64,000 nucleotides of DNA from Siderastrea siderea (taxonomy: Eukaryota > Cnidaria > Anthozoa > Scleractinia > Rhizangiidae): the NCBI GenBank assembly GCA_964030785.1, contig OZ034969.1:40443201-40507200 (forward strand), in the 5' to 3' direction. Every line of letters starts with the position of its first letter. Within the stretch, counting starts at the first letter, position 1. This document shows, one piece after another, positions 1 to 10,853 of this stretch. The translations under genes were made by a program, and so were the position numbers. The notes under the pieces are model-generated. The model searched no databases, was not told the DNA's origin, and saw nothing but the letters and a program-made list of their open reading frames with translations.

Positions 1-1047
1 CATATTTGTTCTGATGTATGAAATGGGAAGTCAAGTTCGAGAAAAGGAAAAGCTGACCAAAGAAAAGCGTCAACTTTAATACGAAAAAGAAAATGCACGT
101 TTTAATATCAGTGATTTTAAAGATAAAAACCAGAAGATATTTCGTTCTTTACAGGTTGTTCGGACTATGAAACTTTAATGCTATGTTATGACATTATAGA
201 GGAACCTGCCAAAAACCTAAGCTATGGGCCTCATGAAAGACAGGTATTTAGTGACCAGCCAAAGCCTGGAAGACCTAGAAAACTCTCGATCTTCCAATAA
301 TTCATTTTAGTGCTTCTGAAACTTAGGCTTGGTCTTTTTAACTGAGACCTGGCTCAAAGATCTACGATTTCTTTAACCACCGTTTCTGTGATATTTCAAA
401 CACAGATTATATTTTTTAGAGCAGAGTTACAATGTCTAATTTGCTTACCATCAAGGAAGTGCTAAAACTTCATATGCCTGGTATGTTTAAAGAACATTAT
501 CCAAGAACTGCACTGAAATTGAAATGGAACGACCATCAGCACTAGATAACCAGTCAGCATGCTACATGTACTCTTCATATTCGTCAAGAACAACAATGAA
601 GAGTTTAGTGGGCATTACACCAAGTGGAGCCACTGCTTTTGTAAAAGAACTCTACCCAGGCAGTACCTCTGACAAGGAAATTACTGCAAAAAGTAGCATT
701 TTAGATATTCTTCAAGCAGGGGATGAGATCATGTCGGACAAAGGTTTTTAATTTAAGATGAACTGGCCTCTGTAGGTGCATTTTTGACTATAACTGCATT
801 TCTCAAAGGCCGTAAACAGTTTACAAAGCAGGAGGCTGAGAAAAACAAAACGGTGGCCTGCCTAAGGGTCCATGTAGAGAGATGCATGGTGAGAATCAAG
901 AATTGGCATATCCTAGACTGTAAAATCGCTATTACGTTGGCTCCTTTTGCATCTGATATATTTATTGTTATTGCAGCTGTTACAAACGTCTTACCTCCCT
1001 TAATTGAGTGGTTAGTTGGTAATCATATTTTGTTAACGTGTATGTAG
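1..1047 (+). pseudogene. ISL2EU-type DDE transposase, 5' end cut by the window edge
   Basis: This is a decayed transposase of the DDE_Tnp_4 class, which cuts and moves its own element. Between about 150 and 310 the reading contains PKPGRPRKLS and a stretch like the helix-turn-helix linker of the better copy at 5.4-7.2 kb. At 524-751 it has VGITPSGATAFVKELYPG, SDKEI and MSDKGF, the second-Asp region. At 784-1047 it has HVERCMVRIKN, the Glu motif, and NVLPPL. Several frameshifts separate these pieces. The first catalytic motif, normally DCTE, reads NCTE at 506-517 next to an apparent small deletion, so the enzyme is dead. No THAP domain is visible because the window starts inside the gene. The convergent YqaJ fragment at 1365-1741 on the minus strand fits the two-gene plan of this transposon group. 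Confidence 0.8.
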
Positions 1048-1364
1048 GTATTTAAAAATTACTACATGTGGCTTCACCCTTGTTATTAGCATAACTGACA
1101 AACATGCATACAAGAACACCATTATTTGCACTTTAATAGTTTTCAGGCAAAGTACTTGTAACCTGTAAAAGATTTATAATTAAGTAACACTACGTGGTTC
1201 AAGAGTAGTGGTTGAAAGCTAGTACAAAGAAGTCCACGAAATCACAAGATTACAGTGCATGTAGTAAAGTGTGAGACTTGCAGTAAATCTTCTTCTTTAC
1301 AACATAATCTTTTGTGTCAAATCAGAAATTTCTCTCCCCCCCTCCTCCCCAGTTGTTTTTTAAA
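1048..1364. other. Intergenic stretch between two convergent ISL2EU relic genes
   Basis: No coding or RNA feature is visible. It is AT-rich, with a short C-rich run near 1335-1350, and corresponds in position to the convergent intergenic gap of the complete element at 4663-5354. Confidence 0.5.
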
Positions 1365-1741
1365 TTTGCTGAAGATGTCTAAGGTCTAACCTTTCTTGGC
1401 CATACTTCACCTTAGGGTAAGCAATCTCTAGAAGCATAAATGTGTTAAAGAAAAACTGACGTTTAGGAAGAACTGCACTCCAAAAGACACTGTCAAAATG
1501 TACTTTCAATGAAGAGGTTTCCACCCCTAGATCCCTTGACCACAAAATCGTTCCACTTTTGTTTCAACGACAAACATCTGCTGCTGGAGCTGAAAATAGT
1601 ATTGATGCTTTTTGGTTAATTTCAATGATGCCATTGTTTTTGACACAAATTCTCTTTCTAAGAAGAGCATCCTCCAAAGTCTCGGAGTCCTTCATTTGCG
1701 TACATTTTAGCTCTAAAGCCCATATTTTTCATTGTCAGTAA
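1365..1741 (-). pseudogene. YqaJ-like nuclease, C-terminal fragment
   Basis: Read on the minus strand in two frames, this piece has LELKCTQ (the E-x-K element of the YqaJ/lambda-exonuclease fold), then ICVKNNGIIEINQKHQYYFQ and LQQQMFV, the H-x-Y-x-x-Q-x-Q region. It ends with FDSVFWSAVLPK and LLEIAYPKVKYG, a C-terminal tail like that of the YqaJ protein at 4.5-4.66 kb. At least two frameshifts and a stop break the frame. It faces the transposase relic at 1-1047 and is probably the partner gene of the same ISL2EU-type element, in reverse orientation to the complete copy at 2.1-7.3 kb. The N-terminal SAP and SWIM parts are not visible nearby. Confidence 0.65.
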
Positions 1742-2137
1742 CTGAACCATGAGAATGGCATTGGGGGGTTATTTTTTATTTCAATAACGGAAAATAAACT
1801 TGTAAGACAATTGTTTATCATACTCAGAGTCGATCAAAGTGTGATAGAAAAATATAAGCTTGAGCTTGCTGTAAGCTTACACGAGTTGTTGCTTTCTTCC
1901 AGTTGTAGAAGCTTCTCTACATAGTAACCAACGCTTAAACTGCATAACACTACATTCCTCTGGGGTTGAACGAGGTAATTATGCCCCAGGGATGTCATCT
2001 TCCACTAGAGAAGCACTAGACCATCTGAACGTTTCTTCACTCGCCGCCATGTGTGTCTTGATCTGTCCACCCACACGAGTTACCCAGACCCCGCACGAAG
2101 AATTAGTGCTTAGTCTCCCGCTCTTTTCCGATGAGGG
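1742..2137. other. Unassigned flank left of the complete ISL2EU element
   Basis: I recognise no gene here. Short open stretches exist on both strands near 1979-2195, but they run into the terminal repeat of the next element and have no family signature. Confidence 0.4.
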
Positions 2138-2259
2138 CAATAGCCCATTTCCGATATGTTTGGGCGCGCGAGATTGGTACCTAGTTTGGGCGTGAAAGCG
2201 AGGCTTGGGGGAATATAGCGGGAAAGTCAAAACTTACAGCTGGTGAACAGCAAAACAAC
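2138..2259 (+). repeat. ISL2EU left terminal inverted repeat
   Basis: It begins caatagccca and ends gcaaaacaac. It matches the reverse complement of 7199-7320 with only a handful of substitutions, for example CCG against ATG near base 14. Confidence 0.93.
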
Positions 2260-2319
2260 CTCAGAGAATATTTGTTGTTCTTTTGATATGTTGTGAAGTC
2301 AGAAATATCGCATTGCGAG

Positions 2320-4662
2320 ATGGCAGACCAGTTCAAAAGTAAGAGTGTTCCGTGGTTAAAAGAGTATCTAACAAATGGAGGTATACAGGTATCTGACCAG
2401 GGGCGAAATAAACGTAAAGCTGAACTGGTGGAACTGAAACTGGTGAAAAAGCATTCCAGATGAAAATATGGCGGATTGACAATGAAGAAGACGACGTTTC
2501 AGAGGTCATAACAACTAAGCTATAGACTGACGAGGGAAATCTTCCGAACCCACAGGATATTCAAAAGTTGACATGTGATTTTGCTGCCATGCCAGAATTA
2601 TCGTTTGCCGATTTATATACATATTTAGTTGGAACTGAAGAATACACGGCCGAGAACCTAAAATCTTTTAAAAGCTTGCATGGGTACAAATTATTCTCAG
2701 ATGGTCATGTAGAAGATTGCGTGATGCACTGTGTCAAAGACAAGGGATATACCTTCTTTCGGTTCAAAGTGCAACCCACAGAAAGATCCAAAGTGGCGGA
2801 TAACAAGCCCACTTACAATGGCTTTATCGTGATGAAGAACTCTGGGGTAGTCAAAGATGGATATTGTCCTTGCAAAGGAGGGTAAGAATAATATAATGAA
2901 TCCTTCGATTGAGGTTTTTAATGATTTTCTCCGTAATATACCCAGTTGGGATGCTCAGGAAGAACATTTCATTGGAAAAGCTTGTTAACTTTTACAGTGG
3001 GGTCCCGTATTCTTTTCTGCACTACAAGGGGAGGAGTGGGGATTTGAAAAGAAATAGCAAACCTGAGAAGAATATGGCTCCTCAAGATTCTAATAGGCTG
3101 TGCCATAAGGAATCTCTTACAGGATTAAAACCTTAATTTCGTACCATTCACTAACAAAAAACTACTGACAGTCAAATTGTTTTGAAATGGTTATTGATCT
3201 GGTAGAAGAAGTCTCTAATCTATGGTACGGTGTGTCCTTCCATGCTTGGGTCTTTGAAAACCTGAAGGAATCTTAAAATAAGAGGCAAGAGGGGGTCTTG
3301 AGGTTTCCTTAACTTTTAAAAAAGTGATGCTTCATGTAGTTATAAACAGGCGACCAGGAAATTTTTACAAAAAAAATGGATTGCTCCCTCACCCGTCCTC
3401 TCTGTATTCCACAGTTAGTTCCTAATCTCACAAATCATTGTGGTTTTGTTTCAGCGATTTCACTTGGACATTTTCTTTTATAGTTTGGATGGAAACTGTC
3501 GTCATATTGCTGCTGTCTTGTTTGATTTGGAACATACTGCACGTGTAAATGAGTTGAAGTCTTGTACTTCAGGTCGGTGTGAGTGGGTCAGATGGGCAAA
3601 ACCTAACACCAACTCTTGTCCTCTGCAAGACCTGAAGCTATCAAAGACAGAGTATGGAAAACAACAAAAGGTGTATCCAGCTCTTGCAGAATTTGAACCA
3701 AGATCAAGGACTCCTGACACTGACATGCTTGGCAAAATTTTCAGGGAAGGGTTAGAAAAGGTATGCAGTGAAGCAGTGGCACTGCATGTTCTTCCACATC
3801 CTCAAGCTTGCCCTGTCAGTGAAGAGATCCTGCAATCTTTGATAACTATGGAGGAAAATGTGGAATCTGTGGAAGAAGTAGAGGCTGTAGAGATTTCCTC
3901 AATCTTTGAGATAAGAGATGATTTTATTTCTTCACACAGTCTTGATCTTGCAAATGCAACTTCACCTGACAGTGAAACAATATCCCAGTTTTTTGAGGCA
4001 ATTACCCTGAGTGAGGAACAAGCTAAAATGATTTTTGAAAAAACCAAAAGCCAAGGGGAGACTGAATTCTGGAAAGCACAATTTGCCACCTTCGTGACAG
4101 CACTAATAAAGAGAATACACTCAAGGAGCTTTTAATTATTGTCCCCTTCCAGCGAACAAACGGCCTCAGCAATTCCAATTGGGTCACGAGAAGGAAAAGA
4201 CAGCCATAGAGCATTACATTAAGAAGATTCAGAAGAAGCACAAAGGTTTACGTGTTGAAAATAGTGGCCTTGTTATTAATGTTTTATGGCCACACGTTGG
4301 TGCCAGCCCCGATGGTATCAGATATTGTGATTGCTGTGAGAGAAGGATAGTGGAAGTTAAAAGCTTCTTTGCAAAGCGAAACCTTCCCCCTCATATTGCA
4401 GCAGTTGAGTATATTACCAAAGTTAATGGCCAGTACACTTTGAAAACAGAAACACGATGGTATTATCAAATTCAGGGGGAACTTGCCACAACTAGTTGCA
4501 AAGTGGCTGATTTAATTATATACACTAATAAGGGAATCCTGGTGATTGAGGTGGTTTGATGAGGCATTTTGGAAAGCACTCCTACAGAAATTGACTGCTT
4601 TTAACAAAACATTTATGATTCCTGAGTTATTAACCAAAAGATTATTACACCTATTGTCTTAA
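2320..4662 (+). pseudogene. SAP-SWIM-YqaJ nuclease of the ISL2EU element
   Basis: The start at 2320 (MADQFKSK) opens a short SAP-like segment: VPWLKEYLTNGG, then KRKAELVEL. After a frame break the main exon ends at a donor at 2882, inside a SWIM zinc finger. The finger is completed after the acceptor at 3481-3483, so the C-x-C half (GYCPCKGG) lies before the intron and the C-x-H half (DGNCRH) after it. The exon from 3484 carries acidic linker sequence. The YqaJ nuclease part (4179-4662) shows GASPDG, VEVKS and YYQIQGEL, close to the usual D...E-x-K...Q-x-Q active-site pattern. A stop at 4556-4558 is bypassed by a one-base shift, after which the tail (FDEAFW, LLTKRLL) resumes. YqaJ proteins are phage-type exonucleases; in transposons a repair or excision role is only inferred. 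Confidence 0.83.
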
Positions 4663-5354
4663 TTTTAATGTATATGTTATGTATATTTTAGATTCTCAGT
4701 TCTTAGACATACTGTAGTTCAGTAGCAGATTTAAGAGAATTAACTAAATGCTTTAATACCCCTTTAAGCCCCAGGAGTGACAAGCATCTAATATCTCCTT
4801 ACAAATATCACTAGTTGATCAAATACACAGGTCACGAGAATAAAGGAAATGGTCACCAGACATGAAATGTGTCGATGTTTAATCAAATTCTCCCAACTAG
4901 TATCATACGGAATATATGGAGAACAGTGAGGACAGTACGCATGTGGATACTGGGGCTTAAAAGGTTAAACCTGAAACTGTCATCTGATCATACCACCAAA
5001 CACAAGTAAAGAAAATTGAAAACCAATTTCTTTAAAAGTAGAATTTGACGATACTTTTTGTGTTATGATTATTAAGATGGTAAAGGCTATATGGCTGCAG
5101 TACACTTATGTGAAACGTACTAGCCCAAGTTCTTTATACAAGTTTTCATAATTAGTTTCCTTCGTTGCAATAATTGTAGTAATAACTTTCAGTATTGTGT
5201 CAACATTATCAAAGTTGCAACTCAGCTCAAGAAGCTAATGTTTTCCTGTGATCACTGTGAAAATGAATTGTTGTAAGGCATCTTTCAAAATCGACATAGC
5301 TGACTGAAATTCAACATAGCTGACTGTACACGTAAAATTAATTGAGAACGAAAA
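4663..5354. other. Convergent intergenic spacer of the ISL2EU element
   Basis: No coding signal is visible. The spacer separates the stop codons of the two convergent genes and should hold both polyadenylation regions. Confidence 0.6.
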
Positions 5355-7152
5355 TTACTTTGCAAGTGGTGGGAGGAGATTACAAAGTGATGCACATACA
5401 ATAACTTCCTGGTCCATATTCTTCACAGATGTTAATGGAATGTTTCCCTCTAATATTTTTAACTCTTTCAGTCTCTCAATTGCCCTTTCTACATGGATCG
5501 TAATTTTAGCTATAGAACTTGTATCGTTGCGTGGCTTTCTTGAAGGCTGTTTACCTGTCAAAGAAACAGAGTAAAAAACAATAAAAAACCTGGTTCCAGT
5601 TGCCTTCACTGCTCTTTTAAAGAAAACGATGTTCATTGCTTATTATCAGTTACAACCAGAGAGAGTTGAAGGCTTCAGGAAACCTTGTAAAGAAAGTGAC
5701 AACAATCATACCTCAACTCTGTTTGCAATAAAAGATGAATTGCCATTACTTGTGTTTACCTTTGCTAAAGGGTGGTATGTTAAGCATAACTTTCTCCTTC
5801 GTTAGAAGATCCCTAATAGTAAAACCCCTGTCTGCCATGACATGGTCTCCCTCTTCTAGAAGGTCAAGCAACCCACTCTCTTGAGTAATACGCCTATCAC
5901 TTGTACTTGCAGTCCATAGTTTGGAAATAAAAGAAAAAGCACCTGATGGGTTATTCCCACCAATAGCTTTACAGTGTTGTGATATTTATAATCACTCCAC
6001 TTTGCCTTCTGTGCGCTTGGAGATGAAGGCTTCTGTATGAAAAACTCTGTGCAATCAATAATGACTCGTGTACTGGGATATTTGGAGAAAGAGGTCGGCA
6101 TGTGGGCGTTGATCTTTTGAAGGCCACCGAAGTAGAGAGCCCTTTAATGTGAGGGCCAAAAATCGGACCCAGGTCATATACACACGACTAACCATGCTCA
6201 CAGTGACAGCAAAAATGTCAGCCAGGTGCTGTTCCATGAGTCCTAATTTCAACCTCATCAACACAAGAAGAAACTCTTCTTTAACTTGAACACGTTTTCG
6301 ACCAGGCTTTTTCTTTTGAACGTCTTTTTGGTGAGGCGATTGTTGAGATTTGTTTCTGTCCCAGTACTTCATGTTTTCTGTGTATGGCAGGGGGGTATTT
6401 AACAGAAATGTGAAACACAAAAGTAATGGGATGCCTGTGTAAAATTTTACTGATTCATCACTTTTCAACACGTTCTAAGCGACTTGCTCTCGTTTTTTCT
6501 GTACTGACATACCCAGCTTTTGTTCTTGCTTGGGGCACTGTGGTTTAGTTGTCAGCGTCTTTAGTTCTTGTTCAAATTTCTCGAGCTCTACCATAGTAAG
6601 ATCGGTTTGGCATAACACATTTTAGTGCAGCAGGTCAACTTCTTCAATTCTATCTGTATAGTCAGGCTCAGAGAGTAAATTCATCTGGATGCAGTCGCAG
6701 TCCTAAAATAAATCGGTGTTCGCTAGGTCGTTCACTTCTAATCTTTCTCTCTTTGTGGGAATTTCTTCATCTTTGTCAGCTGTTCGCCCATCTTGGAGAC
6801 CTCTCGTTTTGAGTCTGTCTTTACAAAGATCAACAGAGTTCGCTTTCGAGGCTACTTTTCCTTGATTTCTTCTTCTCTTGATTTTCTGCCTTTTCACTGG
6901 ATCAAATACAGTAGGAACAGCTCCTGTGACGACAGAGATTTTGCTAGATAATCCCTTCTTCATGTCTTTTTTGTCAAAATGAAGCCAACAAATTCGAGGA
7001 TTGGTGAGATTCTTGAATTTGTCGTCGGCTCTTCTGCAAAACATTTCCTACTTCTTGCGTAGTTTTCCATCACCAGGAAAACGAAAATATGAGAGATTTG
7101 GCTTATTATGAGTCCCATTCTTACAGAGTGCAACAGCACAGTACTTGACCAT
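5355..7152 (-). pseudogene. THAP-domain DDE transposase of the ISL2EU element
   Basis: The start at 7152 (MVKYCAVALCKN) opens a THAP zinc finger with the C-x-C half early and the C-x2-H half as ICWLHF. The Trp normally found in the KKWEMF-like position is a TAG stop, a clear nonsense change inside the finger. Basic linker follows (RQKIKRRR). The helix-turn-helix and catalytic parts lie at 6471-5770 and, after an intron, 5636-5355. The Asp of IIDCTEFF, the Asp of VMADRGF and the Glu of IHVERAIERLK are all present, so the catalytic triad survives. A frameshift after LLVGIT (near 5950) separates two catalytic segments. It is convergent with the YqaJ gene, the usual arrangement of the group. The ancestral protein would have been roughly 450-500 aa. 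Confidence 0.85.
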
Positions 7153-7198
7153 CTTGAAACTGACGAGTAAAATATTTCCAACCTCGATAGTTGCTTAT

Positions 7199-7320
7199 GT
7201 TGTTTTGCTGTTCACCAGCTGTAAGTTTTGACTTTCCCGCTATATTCCTCCAAGCCTCGCCTTCACGCCCAAACTAGGTACCAGTCTCGCACGCCCAAAC
7301 ATATCATAAATGGGCTATTG
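7199..7320 (-). repeat. ISL2EU right terminal inverted repeat
   Basis: Reverse complement of 2138-2259; the outer end reads gggctattg at 7312-7320. Confidence 0.93.
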
Positions 7321-9265
7321 TTCAAGTAGCACTTACTTCTATACATATGCATTTTATACCGCATAATACCTTAACATATTCGTGAGTGGTCCTGCCTTCC
7401 AATAAACAACGGTGGCAGGGAAGTGCAACCCTTGGCTGCACTTTACCCCACAATAAGGCTTAGCCCTTCGAGCCAGGTCTGGAAAAATATTTATTCCAGG
7501 GTGTAGACCCCCAGTCCCACCTGATCTGTACTCCACCCAGGAGGGCCCCCTCCTGGTTCCCCTTAGTTCCCAGTGACCAGGGGATATAGGCCTCACCCTA
7601 CTGCAGACTGATCAGGACCTCTGTCCAGGGTGGCTACCCCCGGTACCTCTCGATCTTGTCTCCCCCCAGGAGAGCTCCTCTCCTGGTCCCCCCAACACCT
7701 AGAGTGGCGCGCTTCCCTGCCACCCAAATTTTGCCCATTACTCTCTTGTTGTGTCTTTTATTTATATTACTGCTGCCAAACCAACTCTCTATCGAAAAAA
7801 AGTTCATAATCTTTTATTTGCCCCCAAAAGGGCCGTGTAACCCAATAAAATAATTAGTGCGCTAAGTATTTGTTTTTAAACAAGACTACCATTTTGTTAA
7901 TTTCTTTTTGAACTTACCAAACGTTAGTGCACCAGTATCTGAGCACATTTTGATATTGTCCTGCATGATCCACGCAATAAAACTAATAAGGTGGACAAGG
8001 AAAACACTTTAGAGAATATAAATTATGTATGGAACAAACAAAAATGCTGAAGAGTAAATAAATTCATTTAACTTTAAAAAATGGTTGCGAACGTCAAGTC
8101 TGAATATTCGCTTACAAAACAGTTCAACATCTAAATTTTGGTATGAACGTTTGCCGATAACATCACTGCCAGTTTAGAAATGTATCCAGCGTTATTTTTG
8201 CTTCCTGTTAAACATTCCTTGGAGCACTCACAAGTTTTACCCAACGAAAGGCTCAGACTTGTAAGACCGAAAGTGCCATTACCTTGTTACTGTAAAACTA
8301 ACGTATTTTTCTGCGAACTACTCACCTTTCACTTGCTTTTTGAAGGTCCAAACTTGTACCATCCAGTATACCGGTAATTCCCAACACGAAGTTCTTGAAC
8401 TTTATGAAATATCTTTCTTGCTTCAAATCTAATGTACTTATTTTGAAGTACTCAAGAGTGAACCGAAACGTTAACTCCTCATGTTGTGCAACTTCTGTCC
8501 AATCAACTCTATCTGTCAAACAATGCGACAATTTTTGATGTCAGCACAAAAGAAGCCAGTTAAGTGCAGTGCAGAGCACTGAGGGTTTTTTCTGTTAATT
8601 TAACGTAATCCAGGGTAATTTTATTCTCTTTTCAATAGCTTTAGATTTTTGTCACCAAAAATACGAAGGAAGCCCCAAATGTATATTCTTCAATAAGTAG
8701 GTGAACTATCCATAAACCAGCATGCTTTTGTTGACTATTCTGTATATTCTTCACTCTTGATCCGTGATGACAACAAAAGCCCCATCACCTACATGTACCA
8801 TATCACGTCAATTCTCGAGAGGGCAAATAAAACAACCAGTTTATAAACTATGAGGCTTTCTGCTCTGGATACAAGGGAAAATCGTGACAAAAATCCGTTT
8901 TTATCTTGACCATATCCCTGGCCAAAGGCACTTATTTACAATTTCAGTGCAGTAGTCAGAGTAGTTTACTATTTTGAGATTCTACTAATACAAACGTGTC
9001 GCTTGGCCTCCAAAAGTAACACTAAAAACTGGTTACATAGAGCACCTTTAAATGCATTAAGCCTTGTTCATCCAATTTTGATTTCGTTGGAAATGCTCAC
9101 ACCTTCTCACCTCATTTTTTTTTTAAATCCTCATTATCCATACTAAAATTATAAACAAGGTTTTTTCTTACCTCCTTCGGCCAAAAGCAGAGTTCTCATT
9201 AAAAAAGTAATCGGTGGTTGAGCTTAAACAAAATGACCTGAAGAGTTACTTGTTGTTGTCACCAG
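7321..9265. other. Non-coding stretch with a GC-rich palindromic segment
   Basis: I see no supportable gene. Positions 7400-7740 are unusually GC-rich for the window. They are bounded by an inverted 13-mer (GGTGGCAGGGAAG at 7411, its complement at 7712-7724) and contain two internal near-palindromes of the CCAGGAGGG type. This could be the remnant of a retroelement untranslated region or a small foldback element. The rest, 7740-9265, is AT-rich with no recognisable feature. Confidence 0.4.
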
Positions 9266-10040
9266 GTGAGTGTCCGGGAAAAAACAAAAAAGAGAAAGTA
9301 TAGGGTGTTCTTCTCTCCAGAAGAAAATACAGTTGGAAGTGCACCAACAAGTAAGATAGTGGACGGTGTCATTGCAGAGGAAAATGAAGTAACAATAAAA
9401 TGGGATAACAAAGAAGTGGCCGCAAGGTTTTACGGGTCTTACAGTACGTCTTTAAAATCTTGACATGACAAAAAATTACTAATCCTACCCACTATGGTTA
9501 TTTGCAGTATTACGTTTTTCCTGTTTCTGCCACTGGTAATCTGAAATATATGTATAGGAATGTTGATCGCAAGGAAATTGTGTGCTTCAAGAAATCAGAC
9601 AAATGAAATGTGACATTTTATTTCTATTAACACCTAGACGATGGGACAGATGTTGAGGCTATTGAGAGGGAGGAAGCAAGTCACTTATCATCACTTACTG
9701 ATTCACCAACCAACCAACCGACAATATTAGAGGCAGAGGTACCGTCCAGCAACCCATCCAACAAATGGGGGGAGTAGACAAGCCGCCTATCGGCTGCTTC
9801 ACCCGCCAGTGGTGGTGCCACAAGCACTGAATTAAACATGGACGATGAACGCCAGGAGGAGGAGGACTTAAATGAGAAAATACGTGAACTGATTAGAGAT
9901 CTACCCACATCTCCTTTATCCTACTTGCTTCCAACTTCTGTGGCCCCTTCCAAAATTGCCACAAGCCCATGACTTTCACTAAGCGATTCCTCCAAACTAT
10001 CTGCTCTGATTACAAACTCCTTTCAAAACAACCAACTGCT
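9266..10040 (+). pseudogene. Unrecognised coding fragment, two possible exons
   Basis: A short open segment (9266-9463) encodes a basic start (KTKKRKYRVFFSPEE) followed by EENEVTIKWDNKEVAARFYG, which looks like a small beta-rich domain. A second segment follows a possible acceptor near 9638 and is rich in Asp, Glu, Ser and Thr (DDGTDVEAIEREEASHLSSL), with a stop in the middle. Further on, MDDERQEEEDLNEKIRELI suggests a short coiled coil. I do not recognise the family. Position, just upstream of a minisatellite and the second SWIM/YqaJ gene, allows either an old host exon pair or a transposon accessory gene. Confidence 0.3.
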
Positions 10041-10056
10041 CCAACAGGTACTTTGT

Positions 10057-10611
10057 TTGCTCCAAGGCTCACTTCAAAGAATGGGATGTCCGGCTAGCCT
10101 ACTGACTAATCAGCCGACTGCCCTGCTGACCGGAATACTGCACCCCCTACTCACTGACATACCGACCCCCCTAATGAACAGCATACTGACACCACTACCT
10201 ACCTTTCTAATGACCAACATACTGATCTCCCTGATGACTGACATCCCGACTCGCCTACCAGCTGGCATACCATTTCCCCTACCGACCAGCATACTGAACC
10301 CCGTAACGACCACCTTCCTGACAGACTTACAACTTCCCTGCCAACCCTCCCACATACCCCCTACCCACCCCCTTACCGACCTCCCAACTGACGAACATAC
10401 TGACTCCCCTACTGACCAGCATGGTGACTCCTCTACCAACCGGCATACTGACCGCTCTGCCCACCGAAATACCAAACACTCTAGCGACTGGCATACTGAC
10501 CTCCCAACCAACCAGCATACCAACCCCCAACCAACCAGCATATGGACCCCCCAACCAACTGGCATAACGACCCCCCAGCCAACCAGCATACTGACCCCTC
10601 AACCGACCGAA
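10057..10611 (+). repeat. Minisatellite, about 24-bp unit, imperfect
   Basis: Roughly twenty diverged copies of a pyrimidine-rich unit close to 'ctaccgaccagcatactgac' plus four bases run through this interval. Because the unit is a multiple of three, long open frames appear on both strands (about 200 codons on plus, 100-160 on minus). They consist only of the repeated peptide, for example LPTSILTP, so I do not count them as genes. Confidence 0.85.
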
Positions 10612-10853
10612 GGTGAGATACGACATGTAGCAGAAAAGTCAAAGAGGATGACTAGGTTTTCATGAATTATAATGAGGGCACTGTTTGCACCCGATGAGCT
10701 CAAGGGAAAGAGCGTGTATGGATACACCCACTCAGCCTAAGACCTTAAGTTGCATGAAAGTGAAGCCTTAGGGCCATTATTCGCGCGAAACTCAAAATCA
10801 TGGTGGGAAACACAGAGGCTTACCTTACACCAGACGATAGTCCGTGTTCATCC

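Larger units (their letters stand above)
2138..7320. mobile_element. Complete ISL2EU-type DNA transposon with 122-bp TIRs
   Basis: The two ends, 2138-2259 and 7199-7320, are near-perfect inverted repeats. Inside are two convergent genes: a SAP-SWIM-YqaJ protein on plus (2320-4662) and a THAP/DDE_Tnp_4 transposase on minus (5355-7152). From memory, pairing a DDE transposase with a YqaJ-type nuclease marks the eukaryotic ISL2EU group. Both genes carry disabling changes, so this copy is probably non-autonomous now. The target-site duplication could not be set, because the outermost bases (GG on the left, TT on the right) do not agree with a simple choice of terminus. The two ATGs lie 61 and 47 bp inside the TIRs, so the repeats probably supply both promoters. 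Confidence 0.9.

Noticed and set aside
10110..10626. Two minus-strand open frames over the minisatellite
   Set aside because: They consist only of repeated peptide (VSMLVGRGV type) produced by a unit whose length is a multiple of three.
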